Origin: Thermoplasmatales archaeon
GTDB taxonomy: Archaea > Thermoplasmatota > E2 > UBA202 > DSCA01
Assembly (NCBI GenBank): GCA_011049295.1
Contig: DSCA01000125.1
Coordinates: 1 to 18,185, forward strand
DNA length: 18,185 nt
Direction of reading: 5' to 3'
Positions 14,470 through 18,185 of the stretch are shown piece by piece. The notes beneath the pieces were generated by a model. The model was not told where the DNA came from and did not search any database. It saw only the letters and a list, made by a program, of their open reading frames with translations. A program made the position numbers and the translations under genes. The stretch's first letter is position 1; each line of letters opens with the position of its first letter.

Positions 14470-15534
14470 ATGCACGAGAAGTTGTTTACTCCTGGACCCA
14501 CGGAGGTCCGAGAAGAGAATTTGCAGGCCATGGCCACCCCGCAGATTCACCACCGCTCCAAAGCGTTTTCCGACCTCTACGCACACATACAAACCAGATT
14601 GCAGCAACTCCTCTACACCCAGAATCCAGTGCTCCTGTACACATCGTCATCCACCGGCGCCATGGAATCCGCGGTAGTCAACGGAGTCAAGAAAAAGTGC
14701 CTTAACCTGGTCAACGGTGCCTTTTCCAAGAGATGGCACCAGATAACCAAAGCCCACAACATCCCCTGCGACGCCCTCGCCCTGGACTGGAACCGGGCCA
14801 TAAAGCCGGACATGGTGAAGGAAAAGCTGGACTCTGGGGAATACGACGCCGTCACCGTGGTCCTCAACGAGACGTCCACCGGCATGATGAACCCGGTGCA
14901 GGAGATAGCCGAGGTGGTACAGGGCTATCCTGACGTGCTGCTGTTCGTGGACGCCGTATCCGGCATGAGCGGAGTCAAAATCGAGGTGGACAACTGGGGC
15001 CTGGACATGTGCCTGGCCGGCGTGCAGAAGTGCTTTGCTCTGCCCTCGGGCATCGCCGTGGCCTCGGTAAGCCAGCGCCTGCTCCAGCGGGCAGAGGAGT
15101 TGAACCGGGGCTACTACTTCAACATACCCCTGATGTACAAGTACCACCAGAAAAACCAGACCCGGGTGACCCCGGCCATATCCCAGATGTTTGCCCTCAA
15201 AAACCAGATGGACTACATCATTGACCAGGAAGGCCTGGACAACCGGTTTGCCCGGCACGACCGCCTGGCAGGCATAGTCCAGAAATGGGCCAAAAAACAC
15301 TTTGACATCTACCCGGAGGAGGGCTACTGGTCCAAGACCCTGACCTGCGTGAAAAACACCCGGGGAATATCCGTGGCCGATTTAAACAAGGAGTTGGCCA
15401 ACCACCACCTGCGCATCTCCAACGGCTACGGAGACCTGAAGGAGCAGACCTTCCGCATAGCCCACATGGGAGACCTCCAGGTGAACGACATCTACGGCCT
15501 CCTCTCCACCATTGAGGACATCCTGGACCTGTGA
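14470..15534 (+). CDS. Class V aminotransferase (alanine-glyoxylate / serine-pyruvate type)
   Basis: A 354-residue fold-type I PLP enzyme of aminotransferase class V. Visible features are the N-terminal FTPGPTEVREE (6-16), HHRSKAF (27-33), the cofactor-contacting TSSSTGAMESAV (58-69), Asp161 in LFVDAVSGMSG, the PLP lysine Lys187 in GVQKCFALPSG and the carboxylate-binding Arg329 in FRIAHMGD. The family covers alanine-glyoxylate, serine-pyruvate and some archaeal phosphoserine aminotransferases. With a serA-type gene in the same window, a role as phosphoserine aminotransferase is possible but not shown. The leaderless ATG at 14470 has a TATA-like box 26 nt upstream. Its TGA overlaps the ATG of the cyclo-ligase gene (TGATG), so the two are translationally coupled. 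Confidence 0.88.
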   Translation: MHEKLFTPGPTEVREENLQAMATPQIHHRSKAFSDLYAHIQTRLQQLLYTQNPVLLYTSSSTGAMESAVVNGVKKKCLNLVNGAFSKRWHQITKAHNIPCDALALDWNRAIKPDMVKEKLDSGEYDAVTVVLNETSTGMMNPVQEIAEVVQGYPDVLLFVDAVSGMSGVKIEVDNWGLDMCLAGVQKCFALPSGIAVASVSQRLLQRAEELNRGYYFNIPLMYKYHQKNQTRVTPAISQMFALKNQMDYIIDQEGLDNRFARHDRLAGIVQKWAKKHFDIYPEEGYWSKTLTCVKNTRGISVADLNKELANHHLRISNGYGDLKEQTFRIAHMGDLQVNDIYGLLSTIEDILDL

Positions 15535-16112
15535 TGCAGGAAGAAAAGGCTGCCCTCCGCCGCCAGCTCCTGGAGCGGCGCAATAACCTATCCACCCTGG
15601 ACATTCTGGAGAAGAGCAACCAAATTATAGCCCGGCTGATGACCGTACCCTCTTTTTCCGCCGCCCGTACCGTACTCGCCTACATCTCCCACGGCACCGA
15701 GGTCAACACCCACGGCCTGATTCGCTCTCTGCTCAGCCAGACATCCCGGGAGGTGCTGGTTCCGGTGGTGGCCGACCGGCAGAGGCATACCCTTCTGCTC
15801 TCCTCCCTGCACCAGTGGCAGGAGCTGTCCACCGGCGCCTACGGCATTCTGGAACCCACAGAGGTACGGGAGCGCCCGGCGGAATCGGTCGAGGTGTGCC
15901 TGGTACCGGGCATCGGTTTCGACGTCCGGGGCAACCGCATCGGGTACGGCGGGGGATATTTCGACCGGCTTCTGCGGAGTATCAGGGGAACCACCATCGG
16001 TCTGGCCTACGATTTCCAGGTGCTGGACGAGGTACCCAACCAGGAGCACGACGTGCCGGTGGACGCGGTGGTGACCGAGAAGCGCCTCCTGTATAGGGAT
16101 ACCCTTCGATAA
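15534..16112 (+). CDS. 5-formyltetrahydrofolate cyclo-ligase
   Basis: A 192-residue 5-formyltetrahydrofolate cyclo-ligase (MTHFS), which uses ATP to turn 5-formyl-THF into 5,10-methenyl-THF. The defining motif is complete at 125-145: PGIGFD, then GNRIGYGGGYFDR; the closing EHDVPVDAVVTEKR also fits. Length is normal for the family. The ATG overlaps the aminotransferase stop as TGATG; an in-frame GTG one codon earlier is less likely. In archaea that use tetrahydromethanopterin the natural substrate of such proteins is less certain. Pairing with an aminotransferase that can act on serine, glycine or glyoxylate chemistry suggests a link to one-carbon supply, by inference. Confidence 0.9.
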   Translation: MQEEKAALRRQLLERRNNLSTLDILEKSNQIIARLMTVPSFSAARTVLAYISHGTEVNTHGLIRSLLSQTSREVLVPVVADRQRHTLLLSSLHQWQELSTGAYGILEPTEVRERPAESVEVCLVPGIGFDVRGNRIGYGGGYFDRLLRSIRGTTIGLAYDFQVLDEVPNQEHDVPVDAVVTEKRLLYRDTLR

Positions 16113-16122
16113 TTGTACCACA

Positions 16123-16128
16123 TTTTTT
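16123..16128 (+). terminator. T-run terminator of the aminotransferase/cyclo-ligase operon
   Basis: Six T residues, 10 nt after the TAA of the cyclo-ligase gene. A short imperfect symmetry (TTTTAT and ATAAAA around ATGCGGAC) surrounds it. Confidence 0.5.
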
Positions 16129-16162
16129 ATATGCGGACATAAAATACACAGATAAACAAAAC

Positions 16163-16170
16163 TTAAATAA
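16163..16170 (+). promoter_or_regulatory. TATA box of the seven-repeat propeller/PKD gene
   Basis: TTAAATAA, centred about 41 nt before the ATG at 16208, predicting a start near 16192 and a leader of about 15 nt that carries the GAGGT site. Confidence 0.58.
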
Positions 16171-16195
16171 AACCGTGCGATATGACAAGAAGTTC

Positions 16196-16200
16196 GAGGT
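16196..16200 (+). promoter_or_regulatory. Shine-Dalgarno site of the seven-repeat propeller/PKD gene
   Basis: GAGGT, 7 nt before the ATG at 16208. It decides this start, which also opens a clear signal peptide. Confidence 0.62.
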
Positions 16201-16207
16201 CGAAACC

Positions 16208-18185
16208 ATGATAAAAAACACGCTGGTAAAACTGGGTACATTGATTCTGGTAGCAGGTCTTCTGATACCGGTGGCAGCAGTGAACGGCGACGACACCCGG
16301 CCGGGGGCAGCAGAGAACATGGCCGCCAACGGGGTGGCCGTGGACAGCCAGGGCAACGTGATTGTCACCGGCCAGGTATACGAGGGCGGCAAGTGGATAA
16401 TCCAGACGGAAAAGTACGCGGCCAGCGACGGTCACCTCATGTGGAGCAAAAAGTTTTCCGAGTACAACTACAACATCGGCAAGGACGTGGTGGTGGACAG
16501 CAACGACAACGTCATCGTGGTGGGCTCAGCCAACACCAGCGCATTTAATGGTTTTGATTACATCCTGGTAAAATACTCCAAAGATGGGAGTAAACTCTGG
16601 CACAAAACATATCATAATAAGTTTTACGACACACCCTGGAGGGCAGCGGTGGACAGTGCCAACAACATCTTGGTCACCGGCATGTCCTTCAAAATAGATT
16701 TTCAAACCGGGTTTTCCGGCGACTACTGGACGCTCAAGTGCGACTCCAGCGGCAGCCTGCTCAAGCAAGCCACGCTTGACCTGAGCAACGCCGACCTGGG
16801 ATTCGGCATCGCCATCGACAGCAACAACGACGTCATCGTCACCGGCTCCACCAACTACAACGACCAGCTGGCCTACTGCACGCTGAAATACGACAGCAAT
16901 CTAAACAAGATATGGGGACCGAAATACTACGCCAACAGCGGCGAAAACAACAGTGCAGCAGGCGTGGCCGTGGACTCCGGCAACAACATCTACGTCATAG
17001 GGGGGTCGGAAACCGACCAGGATAAAGACTATCTGATGGTCAAATACGACAGCAACGGCAACTACAAAACAGCCATTTACCGGCCGTTTACCAAACAGGT
17101 TGGCGGAGATGTGCGCGACTGTTCCGATGACGCACTGGGCATTGCCATCGACAGTCAGAACAACGTGGTGGTCACCGGAACGTCCTGCGAGAACTTCTGC
17201 ACCATCAAATACAATTCCCAACTGAATGAGGTAACCGGCTGGCCGAAGCGAGAAAACTTCACGGGTAGAGCCATGGACGTGGCGGTGGACAAAAACAACA
17301 ACGTGATAGTCACCGGCTACAATTCGGCTGACGCCTCTCGCTACTACACCATAAAATACAGCCCCACCGGCCAGGTCATCTGGACGGGGGGCGGGGGGGC
17401 AGCCCCTCCGGAGCCGCCGGAGGCAGACTTCACCTTTACCCCCCAGAATCCCACCCGCGCCGACTTCGTCCGGTTCAATGACCGGTCCACGGGGAGCGTC
17501 GCCACCCGCCAGTGGAATTTCGGTGACGGCTCGTCATCCACGGACACCAACCCCGTGCACCAGTTCCAGGGGATAGGCACCTACACGGTTACCCTGACCG
17601 TGACCGGCTCGGCGGGGACCGACTCCGTCACCAAAACGGTAACCGTGTCCAACGCCCCTCCCGCTGCATCCTTCACCTACAGCCCGCCCAATCCACAGGT
17701 GGGAGAGACCATCTCCTTTGACGGCTCAGGATCCAGCGACCCCGACGGCAGCATCGCCTCCTATTCCTGGAATTTCGGGGACGAGGGGAGTACCAGCGGC
17801 AGGACGGCGCAGCACAGTTATGCCGCCGAGGGCACCTACACGGTTACCCTGACCGTGACCGACAACGACGGGGACGCCGCCACCGCCACCAAAATCGTGA
17901 CTGTCAACGCCGAGGGAGCCAATGAGCCGCCGGTGCCCCAGTTCAGCTTCACGCCGGCCAATCCCCAGCCGGGGCAACAGGTGTCCTTTGATGCCTCTGC
18001 CTCCTACGACCCGGACGGCATCATCGAACTCTACCAGTGGGACTGGGAGAGCGACGGCATCTACCACAGCACCGACGAATCCGTCAATCCCTTGGCCACC
18101 CACACCTGGCCCCAGCCCGGCTCCTACAACGTGACGCTCAAGGTGACCGACAACAACGGCAGCAGCAACACCTATACCCTCACCG
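16208..18185 (+). CDS. Secreted seven-repeat beta-propeller protein with PKD domains (3' end outside window)
   Basis: The frame is open from this ATG through the last base, giving 659 codons with no stop, so the gene is partial. It begins with a signal peptide (MIKNTLVKLGTLILVAGLLI). Residues about 38-392 hold seven SBBP-like repeats with the pattern GVAVDSQGNVIVTG...YxxxKYxxxGxxxW, as in a seven-bladed propeller. A glycine/proline linker (GGGGAAPPEPPE, about 393-404) leads to three PKD domains (about 406-482, 483-567 and 572 to the end), with the WNFGDG or WNFGDE core and TYTVTLTVTD strands. Such proteins are typically displayed on the cell surface and bind partners or substrates; no enzyme motif is seen. 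It may continue with more PKD domains or a C-terminal anchor. Confidence 0.87.
   Translation, partial: MIKNTLVKLGTLILVAGLLIPVAAVNGDDTRPGAAENMAANGVAVDSQGNVIVTGQVYEGGKWIIQTEKYAASDGHLMWSKKFSEYNYNIGKDVVVDSNDNVIVVGSANTSAFNGFDYILVKYSKDGSKLWHKTYHNKFYDTPWRAAVDSANNILVTGMSFKIDFQTGFSGDYWTLKCDSSGSLLKQATLDLSNADLGFGIAIDSNNDVIVTGSTNYNDQLAYCTLKYDSNLNKIWGPKYYANSGENNSAAGVAVDSGNNIYVIGGSETDQDKDYLMVKYDSNGNYKTAIYRPFTKQVGGDVRDCSDDALGIAIDSQNNVVVTGTSCENFCTIKYNSQLNEVTGWPKRENFTGRAMDVAVDKNNNVIVTGYNSADASRYYTIKYSPTGQVIWTGGGGAAPPEPPEADFTFTPQNPTRADFVRFNDRSTGSVATRQWNFGDGSSSTDTNPVHQFQGIGTYTVTLTVTGSAGTDSVTKTVTVSNAPPAASFTYSPPNPQVGETISFDGSGSSDPDGSIASYSWNFGDEGSTSGRTAQHSYAAEGTYTVTLTVTDNDGDAATATKIVTVNAEGANEPPVPQFSFTPANPQPGQQVSFDASASYDPDGIIELYQWDWESDGIYHSTDESVNPLATHTWPQPGSYNVTLKVTDNNGSSNTYTLT
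17576..17861 (+). repeat. 31 bp direct repeat in adjacent PKD domains
   Basis: Positions 17576-17606 and 17831-17861 are identical over 31 bp, 255 bp (85 codons) apart, encoding GTYTVTLTVT in PKD1 and PKD2. Synonymous positions are also identical, which points to recent domain duplication or conversion. Confidence 0.78.

Noticed and set aside
16182..16211. A nine-codon upstream reading frame starting at ATG 16182 and ending across the start of the propeller/PKD gene.
   Set aside because: The predicted transcription start (about 16192) lies downstream of this ATG, so it is probably not in the message.
1..18185. tRNA genes, CRISPR arrays, insertion sequences, attachment sites or phage genes.
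   Set aside because: I saw no cloverleaf-like segments, regularly spaced repeats, transposase motifs or terminal inverted repeats; the direct repeats found are inside coding domain repeats.

Overview
This window is archaeal DNA, GC-rich and densely packed. The evidence is an archaeosine synthase (ArcS), TATA boxes placed about 26 nt upstream of start codons (the geometry of leaderless transcripts), pyrimidine-rich T-run terminators, and secreted beta-propeller, PKD and C25-type peptidase proteins. This style fits an uncultured Euryarchaeote of the Thermoplasmata type. That placement is inference: there is no rRNA or ribosomal marker here.

Layout. (1) 18-1098, plus strand: dodecin, a ribbon-helix-helix regulator and a small metallophosphoesterase, apparently one transcript from a leaderless promoter. 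(2) 1099-2883, minus: arcS, whose stop abuts the previous gene's stop. (3) 2920-3858, minus: a short 3-phosphoglycerate-dehydrogenase-type gene. (4) 3909-6043, minus: a sequon-rich multi-span membrane protein followed 2 bp later by an SbcD/Mre11-related phosphoesterase. (5) 6163-8417, minus: an acyl-CoA synthetase overlapping a third metallophosphoesterase, which ends at a TAG followed by 27 more coding-like codons. (6) 8588-14085, minus: two exported proteins, a six-blade propeller/PKD protein and a 1234-residue C25-type peptidase with PPC-like domains. (7) 14203-16112, plus: feoA behind a DtxR/IdeR-like palindrome, a class V aminotransferase with its own TATA box, and 5-formyltetrahydrofolate cyclo-ligase. 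(8) 16208 to the end, plus: a secreted seven-repeat propeller with three PKD domains, still open at the window edge.

How the genes may work together. The exported peptidase and the two adhesive propeller/PKD proteins look like a cell-surface set for extracellular protein use. The dehydrogenase and the class V aminotransferase could supply two steps of serine synthesis, and the cyclo-ligase belongs to one-carbon metabolism; this linkage is inference. FeoA points to iron-responsive control. Nothing resembling a CRISPR array, prophage, insertion sequence or tRNA gene was seen. No stretch above 300 bases lacks a gene; the longest gap is 8418-8587.

The observations most worth a second look are the feoA operator, the TAG with a coding-like tail, the heavily sequon-bearing membrane protein, the tryptophan-less dodecin, and the contrast between leaderless cytosolic genes and Shine-Dalgarno-led secreted genes.
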